64,000 nucleotides of DNA from Bacteroides ihuae (GCF_900104585.1 NZ_FNVX01000004.1:186001-250000), one strand, 5' to 3'. Counted from the first letter of the stretch, positions 46,378 to 56,602 are shown. Notes: generated by a model from the sequence alone, not told the origin. Translations and numbers: made by a program.

Positions 46378-48015
46378 ATGAAAAGCTATATCAAAAATAC
46401 CTTATTTGCAGGTTTGCTGTTATCATCAGCAACAGCCTGCACCGATTTGGATGTAAAAATCATGTCTACCTATACTTCTTATCCGAGTTCCGAAATTGCA
46501 ACAGAGGCAAAGATGGCGGATTTATACTATGGATTTCGTGGCCCTTTGGGACGCCGTTATATTGAAGCCGCATGTTTATCTTCCGATGAATTTACGGCAG
46601 TTACTTATGGTGGCAACTGGTATGACGCCGGTAATTATGTTCACTCTTCACTTCATATGACTAATCCGGATGATGCACATATCGATTGGCTCGGTGATAT
46701 CACTGGAACCATTACCAAGTGTAATCAGGCTATTGTAGATCTTGGAGGCGATGATGCAACAGATGAGTCTATCGCAAAAGCCTTGACAATGCGTGCTTTC
46801 TACCATTTCATCTTTATGGATATGTTTGGCAATGCTCCTATTTTGGATCATGTTATTGGGGAAAATGAAGCAATTGAGCGTTCTCCACGCGCAGATGTAG
46901 CAGCCTTCATAGAAGACAATCTACTTCGTGCCATTAATTCCGGCGGCTTGTCCGAAAAGGTTGATGCTTCGACTTATGGAAAACCGACTAAATGGATGGC
47001 TGAAGCTCTTCTTGTGAAACTATATTTAAATTGGGCTGTTTACACCTCCGGTGATGTTGCTAATTATGAGCCCACTTTGGCAAATTCCAAACTGAATGAT
47101 GCAGTGAAATACTGTGATGAACTAATCAATAGTGGTAAGTTTGATTTGAGCGATAGTTATCGCAAGAAATTCATGCCGGATAATGGTTACCTGATTAAGG
47201 ATTTCATCTATGCAATGCCTTATGATAATGCAACAGCACAAGGTTTGACATACGCCCGATTCCAATTCTGGCCTAAATTTAATAATGATGGAGGAAGTGG
47301 TACTGGTTTGTTCGGCATAACACTTTCAAAGAATGCCGGTGGTATTTTCACAGTTACACCTGAAGCAGCCGATCGTTTCAATCTGGAAGGAGACGAACGT
47401 AATGATATCATTTTGAAAGAATCGCTTTATACTTATAATATTTCAACCTTTGCTAAAACCACAACGCCTTATATGTATAATGGGCAACGTGTAGTGCTTA
47501 CCAAAAACATTACTTTACTTACATCGGATGATACCTCTATGAATGTTGGTGATAATTTTAATGGTTGGAATCAGGGTTACCGTTGCATCAAGTGGGCTAT
47601 TCAGGCTGCCGACTATGACACCTATGGTCGTAACCAAAGTAACGATGTGCCTATTTTCCGTTATGCAGATATTCTGCTGATGAAAGCTGAAGCTATTCTC
47701 CGCGGTGCAGCAGCTACCAATAACGATACTCCTATGAGTTTGTTCAACCAGATTCGCAGTTATGTAAAAGCTCCTACAATGACCACATCTCCTACTTTGC
47801 AAGATATTCTTGACGAGCGTGGACGTGAGTTCTTTAGCGAGATGTGGCGTCGCAATGACTTGATCCGTTTTGGTCAATACGAAAACGATTGGGGGTTGAA
47901 ACATATTGTAAATCCAGCTGCTAAGACTCAGAAATGGCGCCGTATATTCCCACTTCCTACAAATGTTATGAATTCTAATACCAACTGGACACAGAATTCT
48001 GGATACTTAAAATAA
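46378..48015 (+). CDS. SusD-like outer-membrane glycan-binding lipoprotein
   Basis: The 545-residue product (ATG at 46378; the earlier in-frame ATG at 46342 lies within susC) has a lipoprotein signal with AxxC lipobox (SSATAC). TPR-like helical regions and the C-terminal RRNDLIRFGQY, FPLPTNVMNSNTNWTQNSGY are SusD marks. It is the lid of the SusC transporter encoded just upstream. Confidence 0.94.
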   Translation: MKSYIKNTLFAGLLLSSATACTDLDVKIMSTYTSYPSSEIATEAKMADLYYGFRGPLGRRYIEAACLSSDEFTAVTYGGNWYDAGNYVHSSLHMTNPDDAHIDWLGDITGTITKCNQAIVDLGGDDATDESIAKALTMRAFYHFIFMDMFGNAPILDHVIGENEAIERSPRADVAAFIEDNLLRAINSGGLSEKVDASTYGKPTKWMAEALLVKLYLNWAVYTSGDVANYEPTLANSKLNDAVKYCDELINSGKFDLSDSYRKKFMPDNGYLIKDFIYAMPYDNATAQGLTYARFQFWPKFNNDGGSGTGLFGITLSKNAGGIFTVTPEAADRFNLEGDERNDIILKESLYTYNISTFAKTTTPYMYNGQRVVLTKNITLLTSDDTSMNVGDNFNGWNQGYRCIKWAIQAADYDTYGRNQSNDVPIFRYADILLMKAEAILRGAAATNNDTPMSLFNQIRSYVKAPTMTTSPTLQDILDERGREFFSEMWRRNDLIRFGQYENDWGLKHIVNPAAKTQKWRRIFPLPTNVMNSNTNWTQNSGYLK

Positions 48016-48042
48016 AGGCAAGATCATTGGGTTGATCTTATG

Positions 48043-48099
48043 GAGAGAAGGCTTATGACGAAGCTATTACTGAAAAAGATTATGCCTTCTCCCCTTTTT
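48043..48099 (+). terminator. Hairpin terminator downstream of susD (PUL 2)
   Basis: GAGAAGGC (48045-48052) pairs with GCCTTCTC (48084-48091), followed by CCCTTTTT. It lies between susD and the GH28-like gene, as in PUL 1. Confidence 0.6.
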
Positions 48100-48168
48100 G
48101 AATAGGCTTCAGAACCATCATCCTGTCCGTCTTTTATGTCGGATAATAAACAGTAAAATACAATATTT

Positions 48169-49605
48169 ATGAGAAAGAAGAATACACTCCTTTTATTGCT
48201 TTTAGTTGGATTTTTAGTATCCTGTCAGAGCAATAAATCAGCAGAAAAAGTTTTTAACATAGCCGATTACGGAGCGAAAGGAGATAGTTTGACCGATAAT
48301 GTTGAAGCCATTCAGAAAGCTATTGATGCCTGCAACAAAGCAGGTGGCGGACAAGTAGTAGTTCCATCTGGTGGTGTCTATATGACAAGTCCTATCACTC
48401 TCGCTTCCTTTGTTGATTTGCATGTCGAGGCTAATGCTAAGCTGCTGGCTAACCCAAAAGAAAGTGTATATACTAAGAGTGCTTTCAAAGACAATCGTGG
48501 AGAAGGAATGATGTGGATCAGCGGTGAAAATATTGAAGATGTCAGTATCTCCGGACAAGGAGAAATCAATGGAAATGGCGTGGCATTTATGGGCAAAGAA
48601 CTGAGTGATTCTTATGAGCTGAAACCAGTGCACCAGTTCGATCCAAGACCTCATTTAATAACCATCATAGGAGGAAAAAATATTCGGATTACAAATATCA
48701 ACATCACCAATTCAGCTTACTGGGCCGTTCACCTAGTGGGTTGCAATGACGTGGTGGTGCAAGGCATAACTTTACTTAATAATCTTAAAGTGCGCAATGG
48801 CGATGGTATTGACATTGATCATTCAAAGAACGTACGTATAAGCGACTGCCATATTGAATCTGGCGATGACTGTATTTGCCTTAAAAATAGACGAGAATAT
48901 GAGGAATGGGGAGCTTGTGAAAACATCACAGTAACCAATTGCATCATGACCTCCCGCTCTTGCGCCATTAAAATTGGCTCGGAGAATATGGATCGCATTA
49001 GTCACGTCGTATTTGATAATTGCATCATTAGAGCAAGCAATCGTGGTATAGGTATTCAGAATCGGGATGAAGGAGTCGTGGAAAATGTCGTGTTTTCGAA
49101 TATAACAATCGATTGCAAATTTTTCTCTGATGTTTGGTGGGGCAAATCAGAACCCATTTATGTGACAGCTTATCCTCGCAAAGCGGGAGATCACAAAGAT
49201 GCCGGATGGCGCTTTCCTAAAGGTACCACAGAGTGCAACGTAGGTGCTGTTACAAATATCTATTTCAGCAACATTAAGTGCGAAAGTGAAAATGGTGTAT
49301 TTGTTGGCGGTGATTCGAAAGAAAAGATTAAGAACATCTCTTTCGATCAGGTAGATCTATATATCTTCAAACGCACCGATTTCGTTGGTGGAATCTATGA
49401 CAAACGCCCTTGCGATGGTGAGCAATTTGTAAAAGGCACTACAGCCGGATTCTACTTTGACACAGCTTCAGATATTGTAGTTCGCAACTCATCTGTTCGC
49501 TGGGGAGATGTTCGTCCATCATATTTCGGAGAAGTGCTAGAACAACATAACGTTGACAATCTAACAACGTTCAACTTAATGGGTAAGAAGGCGACAAGCA
49601 ATTAA
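48169..49605 (+). CDS. GH28-like right-handed beta-helix enzyme, lipoprotein
   Basis: The 478-residue product has a lipoprotein signal (LVSCQSN) and the polygalacturonase fold starting FNIADYGAKGDSLTDNVEAIQKAIDAC. Acidic motifs NGDGIDID (Asp212, 215, 217) and SGDDC (Asp233, 234) match the GH28 active site. The usual GHG is replaced by SRSCAIKIGSE, and the RIK segment reads RGIGIQNRD, so substrate binding must differ from pectinases. Its PUL partners act on GlcNAc and mannose, not pectin. It is the last gene of PUL 2, with a strong terminator after it. Confidence 0.85.
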   Translation: MRKKNTLLLLLLVGFLVSCQSNKSAEKVFNIADYGAKGDSLTDNVEAIQKAIDACNKAGGGQVVVPSGGVYMTSPITLASFVDLHVEANAKLLANPKESVYTKSAFKDNRGEGMMWISGENIEDVSISGQGEINGNGVAFMGKELSDSYELKPVHQFDPRPHLITIIGGKNIRITNINITNSAYWAVHLVGCNDVVVQGITLLNNLKVRNGDGIDIDHSKNVRISDCHIESGDDCICLKNRREYEEWGACENITVTNCIMTSRSCAIKIGSENMDRISHVVFDNCIIRASNRGIGIQNRDEGVVENVVFSNITIDCKFFSDVWWGKSEPIYVTAYPRKAGDHKDAGWRFPKGTTECNVGAVTNIYFSNIKCESENGVFVGGDSKEKIKNISFDQVDLYIFKRTDFVGGIYDKRPCDGEQFVKGTTAGFYFDTASDIVVRNSSVRWGDVRPSYFGEVLEQHNVDNLTTFNLMGKKATSN

Positions 49606-49628
49606 TAAGAACTTTCAACTTACATTAG

Positions 49629-49680
49629 AACTCCGGGCATTATGCAATCTTTGATTGTTGATGCCTGGAGTTTTTCTTTT
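49629..49680 (+). terminator. Rho-independent terminator at the end of PUL 2
   Basis: AACTCCGGGCAT (49629-49640) pairs with ATGCCTGGAGTT (49661-49672, one G-U) and is followed by TTTTCTTTT. Confidence 0.85.
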
Positions 49681-49744
49681 ATCGCAATGAACAACCGCAA
49701 GTGTTTTGCTGTTATCTCTACTTACATAAACGAAGCATTGATTT

Positions 49745-50914
49745 ATGATACAACGAATATTAGCCATTCTGGCAATCGCTCTTATTATTCCTGACATCTA
49801 TATTTATCGGATACATATCATCCGATTAACAGATAGTTTATTTTTGCGTACGCTCTATTTTGTCCCTTCTTTACTACTTTTGGCCGGACTTATTTTTCTC
49901 ATTCTCGCAGCTGAAGGTTCGTTTATAAGTCAGCATAGTCGCTGGGTAGGTTGGTTCACAGTCATCTTTTTCCTATTTACATTGCCCAAGATACTCTTTA
50001 TGTTTTGCTCGCTAATCGGGCTACCTTTCAAATTTGCACTGCACTGGCCTCAAACGCCTTTTATTTATGCGGGGTTGATACTGGCTGCTTCGCTTGCGGG
50101 CATTATCTTGTACGGTTCGTTCGTGGGTAAAACACGTTTTGAAGTCAAAGAGGTAAACTTTGCCTCTTCCAAACTACCAAAAGCCTTCAACGGTTATCGC
50201 ATCGTTCAATTATCGGATATTCACATCGGTAGTTGGCAGGGGAATGAAAAGGCAATGCAAGAAGCAGTGAACAAAGTGAATGCATTGAATCCTGATTTGA
50301 TTGTATTCACCGGCGATTTAGTGAATAACCGTGCTGAAGAATTAGACGGTTTTCAAGATATTCTAGCCAAGCTGAAAGCTAAAGATGGCATTTATTCCAT
50401 CTTAGGTAATCATGATTACGGCCCCTATTATCATTGGAAAAGTAAGGCTGATCAAGCAAAGAATCTGGTTGAACTGGAAAAAAGGCAAAAGCAATTGGAT
50501 TGGAAACTGCTAAATAATTCTCATGCCATTCTGTACAAAGGCAATGACAGTATTGCGTTAATAGGTGTAGAAAACGAAGGAGAGCCTCCTTTCTCTCAGC
50601 ATGGCGATTTACCCAGAGCCTCAGAAGGTACAGAAAACATGTTTCAATTATTACTTAGCCATAACCCGACTCACTGGAGAAGAGAAGTTCTTCCGAAGTC
50701 AAATGTAGATCTGATGCTTGCCGGACATACGCACGCTATGCAGATGGCATGGGGACACCACTCACCTTCTTCATTCGTTTACCCGGAGTGGAGCGGGATG
50801 TACAAAGAAGGGGAACGTGGACTGTATGTTAATGTGGGGCTAGGCTTCGTGGGAATACCTTTCCGCTTTGGCGCATGGCCGGAGATTACCGTGATTACTC
50901 TTCAAGCTAAATAA
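49745..50914 (+). CDS. Membrane-anchored calcineurin-like metallophosphoesterase
   Basis: The 389-residue protein has four membrane helices in residues about 5-135, then a metallophosphoesterase domain with SDIHIG, FTGDLVNN, LGNHDYG, and GHTHAMQ metal-binding motifs. Relatives include YkuE/YaeI-type enzymes thought to act on lipid-linked phosphates such as UDP-2,3-diacylglucosamine; the substrate here is unknown. It converges on sbcC, and the two coding ends overlap by 8 bp. Confidence 0.9.
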   Translation: MIQRILAILAIALIIPDIYIYRIHIIRLTDSLFLRTLYFVPSLLLLAGLIFLILAAEGSFISQHSRWVGWFTVIFFLFTLPKILFMFCSLIGLPFKFALHWPQTPFIYAGLILAASLAGIILYGSFVGKTRFEVKEVNFASSKLPKAFNGYRIVQLSDIHIGSWQGNEKAMQEAVNKVNALNPDLIVFTGDLVNNRAEELDGFQDILAKLKAKDGIYSILGNHDYGPYYHWKSKADQAKNLVELEKRQKQLDWKLLNNSHAILYKGNDSIALIGVENEGEPPFSQHGDLPRASEGTENMFQLLLSHNPTHWRREVLPKSNVDLMLAGHTHAMQMAWGHHSPSSFVYPEWSGMYKEGERGLYVNVGLGFVGIPFRFGAWPEITVITLQAK

Positions 50915-53900
50915 TTTCAATTCGGCTTTTACCATTGACTGATTTATGCACTCGTACCTGTACGGCTATTCGTTCGCTCATCTCCTGTACATGAGAGATG
51001 ACTCCAATCTTGCGTCCTTGCATTTGCAACATTTCAAGGGCTTCCATGGCAGTGCGCAAACTATCAGCGTCGAGTGACCCGAATCCTTCATCGATAAACA
51101 AAGATTCTACTTGCAAATTATTGCTTGATAATGAAGATAAGCCCAGCGCTAAAGCCAACGAAATGAGGAACGACTCACCACCTGAGAGTGAATAAACCGT
51201 GCGTACTTCATCGCACATATCTCCATCTACCACCTGTAAGGCAAGAGTTTCGGGTACTTGCTGCAACTTATAACGGCGTGACAAGTAAGAAAGGTGTTTA
51301 TTGGCGTGCAGCAATAACAAATTGAGCGTATAACTTTGAGCTATCACCTTAAATTTATTGCCATCCGCGCTTCCTATGAGCTTATTTAGTTTTTCCCATC
51401 GTATCGCTATTTCCTGCTTCTCTTTCAGTTCTTTCTCAATGCTTTGCAGACGAATGCGATTTTGTTCTTGCTGCAAGAGTTTCGCCTCCAACAGAGAGAA
51501 CTTCCGGTTGTTTTCCTCATTCAGAGTTTGCTGCACCGCAATCGTTTCGGATAGGTTGTCGGGTGATTCAATCAAAGCTTTCTTCTCAGTCAGTTCTTGA
51601 ATCGTAGCATTCAGTTGTCGCATTTCTCCTTGCAAACCTGCTATACCACTGCGGCAACGTTCCACTTCTTTACGATCAGCATCCAACAAAGTATTTAGTT
51701 CGGTTTCTCGCCGACGTACAGCTGCTTCAGCCTCTTCCACTGTTTTGCCTCGCAACAATACTCCCCGTTGTGTTCGATAGCGTTGCAATTCTTCACTTGC
51801 CGCGGTAAATCGCTTTTGTTCTTTCTCCTCAGAAGCCAGTAGCAAACTTAGCTTTTCTTTGGCTGCTTCAACCTCTTGCAGCAGCAGATGACAAGCAGAA
51901 ATAGTGCTACGCAAAGCTTCGGAGCCTTTGCGCAATCGCTTCACCTTTCCATCTTGTTGTTGCCACTCTGTATAGAGTTGCTGATATTGTTGTAGTTTCC
52001 CTGAAAGTTCGTGGAGATGCAACTTTACACCCTCCAATTGCTCCTCAAAATATTTGAATAATCGCTCAGCCTCTTGTTTACGGGCAGCGAACAGTATGGA
52101 GAAATCAATCGCTTCCTTTTGTTCCACTGAAAGCGAAAGAGCAAATTCTTTTTCAACCTGCTGCATTAGTTGCGCCGAAAATACACCTTCTTGTTCCTGC
52201 CGTGTAGCGAACTGATTAGATAATTGTCCCTCTTCCCGCTGCATATGAGAAAATTCACTCTTCAACGAAATAGAGCGATTATTTAATTGTTGTAACTCTG
52301 CCGAGGCCGCCTGATATTCTTCTTCTATACCACGATAGATTGTGTCAACCACTTCACCATGTCCGCCGTAAGGATGTTCCTTACTACCACATACAGGGCA
52401 AGCCTCTCCCTCAAGAAGTCGGCCACGCAATTCTGACACACTCTGATTCATAGCCGTGCGTGCATTATCATACACTCGTTGCAACGTCTTAACCTGCGTC
52501 TCTTTAAGAGTAAATAGTTGCGCCAATTCGGCCATTTCTTTTTCCGACTCCCCTTTCTTTGTACGCAATACGGAGAGTTGAGCCGTTAGTTCTTGCAATT
52601 CCTGCAACACTTTGCCCCAGTCCAAAGCTGTCTGCCGTGCTTGCTGCAAGCGACTTTGTTCTTTCGTCAGGCGAGTTTGCTCTTTGCCCAACGCCTCGAT
52701 ACCGAAAGCATTTAGACGAACCTGCAATTTATCGTCAGCTTGCTGAAACAGCACGAGTAACTTTTCAGCCTGAGACAAAGTCTTTTCCCCTTGCTGCAAT
52801 TCAGATGCTATATTTGATACTGCTCCAACAACATCATTCGTTCCTGCATCTCCGTTTGCAATCACAGCATAGCCTTCACTTATCGATCCCTCAGCAGCAA
52901 TCATCTGAAGCAAATCAGGCAAATGCAACTCTCCACGATAAGCCAGCATGCGTTTCTCCTTTGCTGTCACTACTGCCCTACCCTCTTCGCTCTGTTTGTG
53001 TACAGCTTGCAAAGAATCATTAGCCTGCATATAAACCTTTTGCGCTGTTTGTATTTGTACATCCAGTGCACGTGCCTTGTTCAATTCCGGTTGTAAAGCC
53101 TCACATTGTTGTCGGAAGATCTCCATATTCTGCGTACGCACTTCCAATCCCGCTTGTAACTCTTTCAATTTACTGCTTTGTGTCCCCTCTTCTTGTTGCT
53201 TTTTAGCAAATAGTTCCTGCTGAAGAACGAAAGAACGAAGCGTAGCGAATTGCTCTTTTAGTGTTGAGAGTTGCTTCACACCCGCTTCACGAAGCACAGA
53301 AAGTTCTCCCTTATCTTTTACCAAAACGTCTAGTTCCTCTTGAGTCAATAACTCAATGAGTCCCACACTATCCTTCACTCGCCTGAAAGCCTCATCGGCT
53401 GCCTTACTATGCGCATACACCTCACGAGAAATGCGTGAATAAATTTCCGTTCCTGTCAATTTCTCCAAGAGTTCCGCCTTTGCCGATTCCTTTGATTTCA
53501 GAAAGGTAGCAAAGTCATTCTGAGCCAACAGTACCGTACGAGTAAACTGATCATACGTCAATCCCACCAATACAGCCAACTGCGCTAGCAATTCCGTCTT
53601 TGTACCTTGCAATTCATCTTCAGTATCCAAATCAATAATCTGCATCACTTGAGGCTGCAATGAACCTGTCGATTTACTTCTGGCCCTGCGTATCGACCAG
53701 CGAGAACGATAACGACGTCCCGTAGCCGACAGAAAATCAACCTCAGCAAATCCCTCTCCTGTGCCTCTTCGCAAGATGTTTCGGACATCCGACTGATTAA
53801 TTTTGTTGTCTCCCACATCCTGCAAGTAGAGATTCTCACCTGAAACAGCAAAACGAGGTGCTTTGTCGTAAAGTGCCAGACAAAGTGCATCTAGTATAGT

Positions 53901-54032
53901 CGATTTTCCTGCACCCGTAGGTCCGGATATAGCAAATATGCCGGCTGATTGAAGAGGTTCTGCGGTAAAGTCTACTTCAAACGTCCCTTCGATGGATGCC
54001 AGGTTCTTTAATCGTATGGATAGTATTTTCAT
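50907..54032 (-). CDS. sbcC: Exonuclease subunit SbcC (SMC-like ATPase)
   Basis: The 1041-residue protein has Walker A GPTGAGKST near residue 38, two long coiled coils around the zinc hook CPVCGSKEHPY (near 545), and the ABC signature LSGGESFLISLALALG with Walker B SLFIDEGFGSLD at the C-terminus. With SbcD it cuts hairpins and DNA ends with blocked termini. sbcD lies 20 bp upstream in the same operon. Confidence 0.95.
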   Translation of the reverse strand: MKILSIRLKNLASIEGTFEVDFTAEPLQSAGIFAISGPTGAGKSTILDALCLALYDKAPRFAVSGENLYLQDVGDNKINQSDVRNILRRGTGEGFAEVDFLSATGRRYRSRWSIRRARSKSTGSLQPQVMQIIDLDTEDELQGTKTELLAQLAVLVGLTYDQFTRTVLLAQNDFATFLKSKESAKAELLEKLTGTEIYSRISREVYAHSKAADEAFRRVKDSVGLIELLTQEELDVLVKDKGELSVLREAGVKQLSTLKEQFATLRSFVLQQELFAKKQQEEGTQSSKLKELQAGLEVRTQNMEIFRQQCEALQPELNKARALDVQIQTAQKVYMQANDSLQAVHKQSEEGRAVVTAKEKRMLAYRGELHLPDLLQMIAAEGSISEGYAVIANGDAGTNDVVGAVSNIASELQQGEKTLSQAEKLLVLFQQADDKLQVRLNAFGIEALGKEQTRLTKEQSRLQQARQTALDWGKVLQELQELTAQLSVLRTKKGESEKEMAELAQLFTLKETQVKTLQRVYDNARTAMNQSVSELRGRLLEGEACPVCGSKEHPYGGHGEVVDTIYRGIEEEYQAASAELQQLNNRSISLKSEFSHMQREEGQLSNQFATRQEQEGVFSAQLMQQVEKEFALSLSVEQKEAIDFSILFAARKQEAERLFKYFEEQLEGVKLHLHELSGKLQQYQQLYTEWQQQDGKVKRLRKGSEALRSTISACHLLLQEVEAAKEKLSLLLASEEKEQKRFTAASEELQRYRTQRGVLLRGKTVEEAEAAVRRRETELNTLLDADRKEVERCRSGIAGLQGEMRQLNATIQELTEKKALIESPDNLSETIAVQQTLNEENNRKFSLLEAKLLQQEQNRIRLQSIEKELKEKQEIAIRWEKLNKLIGSADGNKFKVIAQSYTLNLLLLHANKHLSYLSRRYKLQQVPETLALQVVDGDMCDEVRTVYSLSGGESFLISLALALGLSSLSSNNLQVESLFIDEGFGSLDADSLRTAMEALEMLQMQGRKIGVISHVQEMSERIAVQVRVHKSVNGKSRIEII

Positions 54033-54052
54033 CTATTGCAAAGTTTCATTCG

Positions 54053-55297
54053 TTATTGATTGTCGCCTACTGACAAAGCCTGATAAGCTTCCTGAAAAAG
54101 AGCAACCATATCATCGGGCATCTCAGTCTGATAGATTCTTTCGAAAGTAGATTGGGCTATCTGCAAAGGATTCATCGCCTCTAAACCTTCAGTCATCTGC
54201 TGCTCAGTTGAGTCTGAATCTTGTTCTTTGCGATAAGCAGAAACGATGCGCGCCAAGCGAGCATGCTTGTCTTGCAACACCTCCTCTACCTGATTGCGAA
54301 ACGTCGGTTCGGGTTCAGTAAGCAGCACTTTCACTTCCAGATAGGGTGCAAGATTAGAATTGCTTCTTGCAGGAAGACTCCTTAATAACTCCAACACTTC
54401 TTCCGGTGAAACAGCTTCACCGACAGGTACGCTAAGCAAGGCAACAAGCGGAGTATATTCCCGCCTTTCTATAGATTGAAGTTTTCCATCAGCTAACGTC
54501 ACCAACATCGCACCATGTTTGTAGTTTCGTTCGGCAAACGACATGGGTAGCGGACTGCCGGCATAGCGCACATTTTCCCTACCGGACACACGCTGTGCTT
54601 TATGTATATGGCCCAGAGCTGTATAAGCAATCCGTTCATCGAACACTTCAGGAGATACACATTCCAACCCTCCAATAATAGTTCTTTCACTATAATCTCG
54701 TTCCGCTATTTCAGAGCCTGTGGCTTGTAAATGTCCGATGGCCACTACAGCTTGCTTGTCACTCTTCCGCAATAATGCGTGCTCCAAAAGCTGCTTATAA
54801 AACTCCTTCACACCCGCAGCATACGGATTCCCTTCCGTCTCTACCGAAGGATAATCACCTTGGCGCAAAAAAGGCACAGCCATACACAAAGCTTCCAATT
54901 CGCCATCTGCATTTTTTAACTCCACAATGAGATCATCATAGAGCAACACACCTTCTTTTTTAGGCACAACACCTTTAATTTCTGTACGCATCTCTTGTAG
55001 CAATGGCAGGGGTGCTTCCAGACGTGCCGCCGAATCATGATTTCCGGCAACCACAACTAATTGTAGTAAAGGGTTTTCTGTAGTTACACGACTTACAAAG
55101 CGATAGAACATCCGTTGTGAGGCCGCAGAAGGATTGGACACATCAAACACATCACCCGCTACAATAAGCACATCAATGCTGTTCTGTTTCACCTCAACAG
55201 TGAGCCAGTCGAGAAAATGTTGATGTTCTTCTGTACGCTCAAAGCCAAAGAAGCTCTGTCCCAAATGCCAGTCGGCAGTATGCAGTATACGTATCAT
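54053..55297 (-). CDS. sbcD: Exonuclease subunit SbcD (Mre11-like nuclease)
   Basis: The 414-residue protein has the Mre11 phosphoesterase motifs DWHLGQ, AGDVFDVSNPS, AGNHDSAARL, and ALGHIHKAQ that bind two manganese ions. The C-terminal SbcC-binding part follows. Length fits the family. Confidence 0.95.
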   Translation of the reverse strand: MIRILHTADWHLGQSFFGFERTEEHQHFLDWLTVEVKQNSIDVLIVAGDVFDVSNPSAASQRMFYRFVSRVTTENPLLQLVVVAGNHDSAARLEAPLPLLQEMRTEIKGVVPKKEGVLLYDDLIVELKNADGELEALCMAVPFLRQGDYPSVETEGNPYAAGVKEFYKQLLEHALLRKSDKQAVVAIGHLQATGSEIAERDYSERTIIGGLECVSPEVFDERIAYTALGHIHKAQRVSGRENVRYAGSPLPMSFAERNYKHGAMLVTLADGKLQSIERREYTPLVALLSVPVGEAVSPEEVLELLRSLPARSNSNLAPYLEVKVLLTEPEPTFRNQVEEVLQDKHARLARIVSAYRKEQDSDSTEQQMTEGLEAMNPLQIAQSTFERIYQTEMPDDMVALFQEAYQALSVGDNQ

Positions 55298-55390
55298 ACG
55301 ATCAGATTTAGAGATTTTCTATGTTGCAAAAAGGTCGACATCCTATCTCGGTTGCCGACCTTCTGTCATTTTGTTGTTTCTCAGCAAAGA

Positions 55391-55948
55391 CTATTTACCG
55401 AAGTATCTGTTGTAGAGTCCTTCGAAACCTTTACCGTGACGAGCTTCGTCTTTACACATTTCGTGTACCGTATCGTGAATAGCATCCAAATTCAATGCTT
55501 TCGCACGAGTTGCGATACGTTTTTTGTCTTCGCAAGCACCTTGTTCAGCATCCTTACGTTTTTGAAGATTGGTTTTTGTATCCCAAACACAGTCCCCTAG
55601 CAATTCAGCAAAACGAGAAGCATGTTCTGCTTCTTCCCAAGCATAACGTTTGAAAGCTTCTGCAACTTCAGGATAGCCTTCACGATCAGCCTGGCGACTC
55701 ATAGCAAGATACATACCCACTTCAGTACATTCGCCCATAAAGTGGTTGTTCAAATCCTTAATCATTTCTTCATCGCAACCTTTAGCCACACCAAGAACAT
55801 GTTCATCGGCAAAAGCCATCGGGCCACCGGCAGATTCTACGACTTCCACGAACTTGCTAGCCGGAGCTTTACACAGAGGACATTTTTCAGGAGCCTCATC
55901 ACCTTCATGCACGTAACCACAAACGGTACATCTGAATTTCTTCTTCAT
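55391..55948 (-). CDS. rbr: Reverse rubrerythrin (NADH peroxidase-type)
   Basis: The 185-residue product starts with a rubredoxin-like iron site ([20 protein letters not shown], residues 8-27) and then a ferritin-like di-iron domain ([40 protein letters not shown]). This domain order is reversed compared with classical rubrerythrin. Such proteins reduce hydrogen peroxide in anaerobes. It is 29 bp downstream of a PerR-like regulator, its likely controller. Confidence 0.94.
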   Translation of the reverse strand: MKKKFRCTVCGYVHEGDEAPEKCPLCKAPASKFVEVVESAGGPMAFADEHVLGVAKGCDEEMIKDLNNHFMGECTEVGMYLAMSRQADREGYPEVAEAFKRYAWEEAEHASRFAELLGDCVWDTKTNLQKRKDAEQGACEDKKRIATRAKALNLDAIHDTVHEMCKDEARHGKGFEGLYNRYFGK

Positions 55949-55977
55949 TTTCTCAGAATTTTAATAAAATTAGTCAC

Positions 55978-56388
55978 TTATTCTTTTAAGCAATCTTTGC
56001 AGATTCCTTTATAATAATAATGCATTTCGGTCACTTCGTGTCCTTCCAGATTAACAGGTAACACTTCTTTCACAGCTCCCTGAGAGAATATATCATATAT
56101 TTTGCCACATTTTTTACACAAAAAATGTGCATGAGGAGAAGTGTCGCCATCAAAACAGATATTCCGCTCATCAATGGTAAGCATTTGAGCCACATCGTGA
56201 TCAGCCAAAAGCTTCAGTGTGTTGTAAACCGTTGTTTTAGACAATGTGATTATTGAAGGAGAAAGTGCAGAATATATTTCTTCTACAGAAGGATGAGTTT
56301 TATGCTCTAACAAATACTCCATAATTGCCATACGTTGTACAGATGGTTTTATTTTGTGTTCGAGCAAATATTCAGCTACGTTTGCCAT
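55978..56388 (-). CDS. perR: PerR-like Fur-family peroxide regulator
   Basis: The 136-residue repressor has a winged helix and two CxxC zinc pairs (CKKCGK and CKDC). The PerR sensing ligands appear present: His in THPSVEEIY, Asp in CFDGD, HAH, and Asp in KIYDIF. The Asp in FDGD rather than Glu points to PerR over Fur. Metal-catalysed oxidation of the His ligands would release it from DNA. It is first gene of the rubrerythrin operon and has a palindrome right at its start codon. Confidence 0.88.
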   Translation of the reverse strand: MANVAEYLLEHKIKPSVQRMAIMEYLLEHKTHPSVEEIYSALSPSIITLSKTTVYNTLKLLADHDVAQMLTIDERNICFDGDTSPHAHFLCKKCGKIYDIFSQGAVKEVLPVNLEGHEVTEMHYYYKGICKDCLKE

Positions 56389-56389
56389 G

Positions 56390-56403
56390 TTACAATATTG
56401 TAA
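56390..56403. promoter_or_regulatory. Putative PerR operator
   Basis: TTACAATATTGTAA is a perfect 14-bp palindrome one base upstream of the perR start codon, between the -7 box and the gene. It resembles the PerR box TTATAATNATTATAA without the central base. It fits autoregulation. Confidence 0.55.
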
Positions 56404-56439
56404 TAATTATATTCCTTTTTATCAGGGAACAAAGATAAA

Positions 56440-56447
56440 GAAAGATT
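56440..56447 (-). promoter_or_regulatory. -7 promoter box (TATCTTTG) for perR-rbr
   Basis: Perfect TAnnTTTG on the minus strand, 51 bp before the perR ATG. The operator lies between the box and the start codon. Confidence 0.6.
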
Positions 56448-56543
56448 TCATAGAGCCAAATACTTAAAAACGATTTTTTCATAGAAAAAGCTTTTCCAGA
56501 CTGGTATTTATGGGTTTTACTCAAGTTATTAAATTATATTTTC

Positions 56544-56551
56544 TATTTTTG
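56544..56551 (+). promoter_or_regulatory. -7 promoter box (TATTTTTG) for nadE
   Basis: Perfect TAnnTTTG match 51 bp before the nadE ATG. Confidence 0.55.
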
Positions 56552-56602
56552 CATGAATAGATTTTGCAGCCTAAAACAGGTTACAACTAAAGGATTAAGA
56601 AT

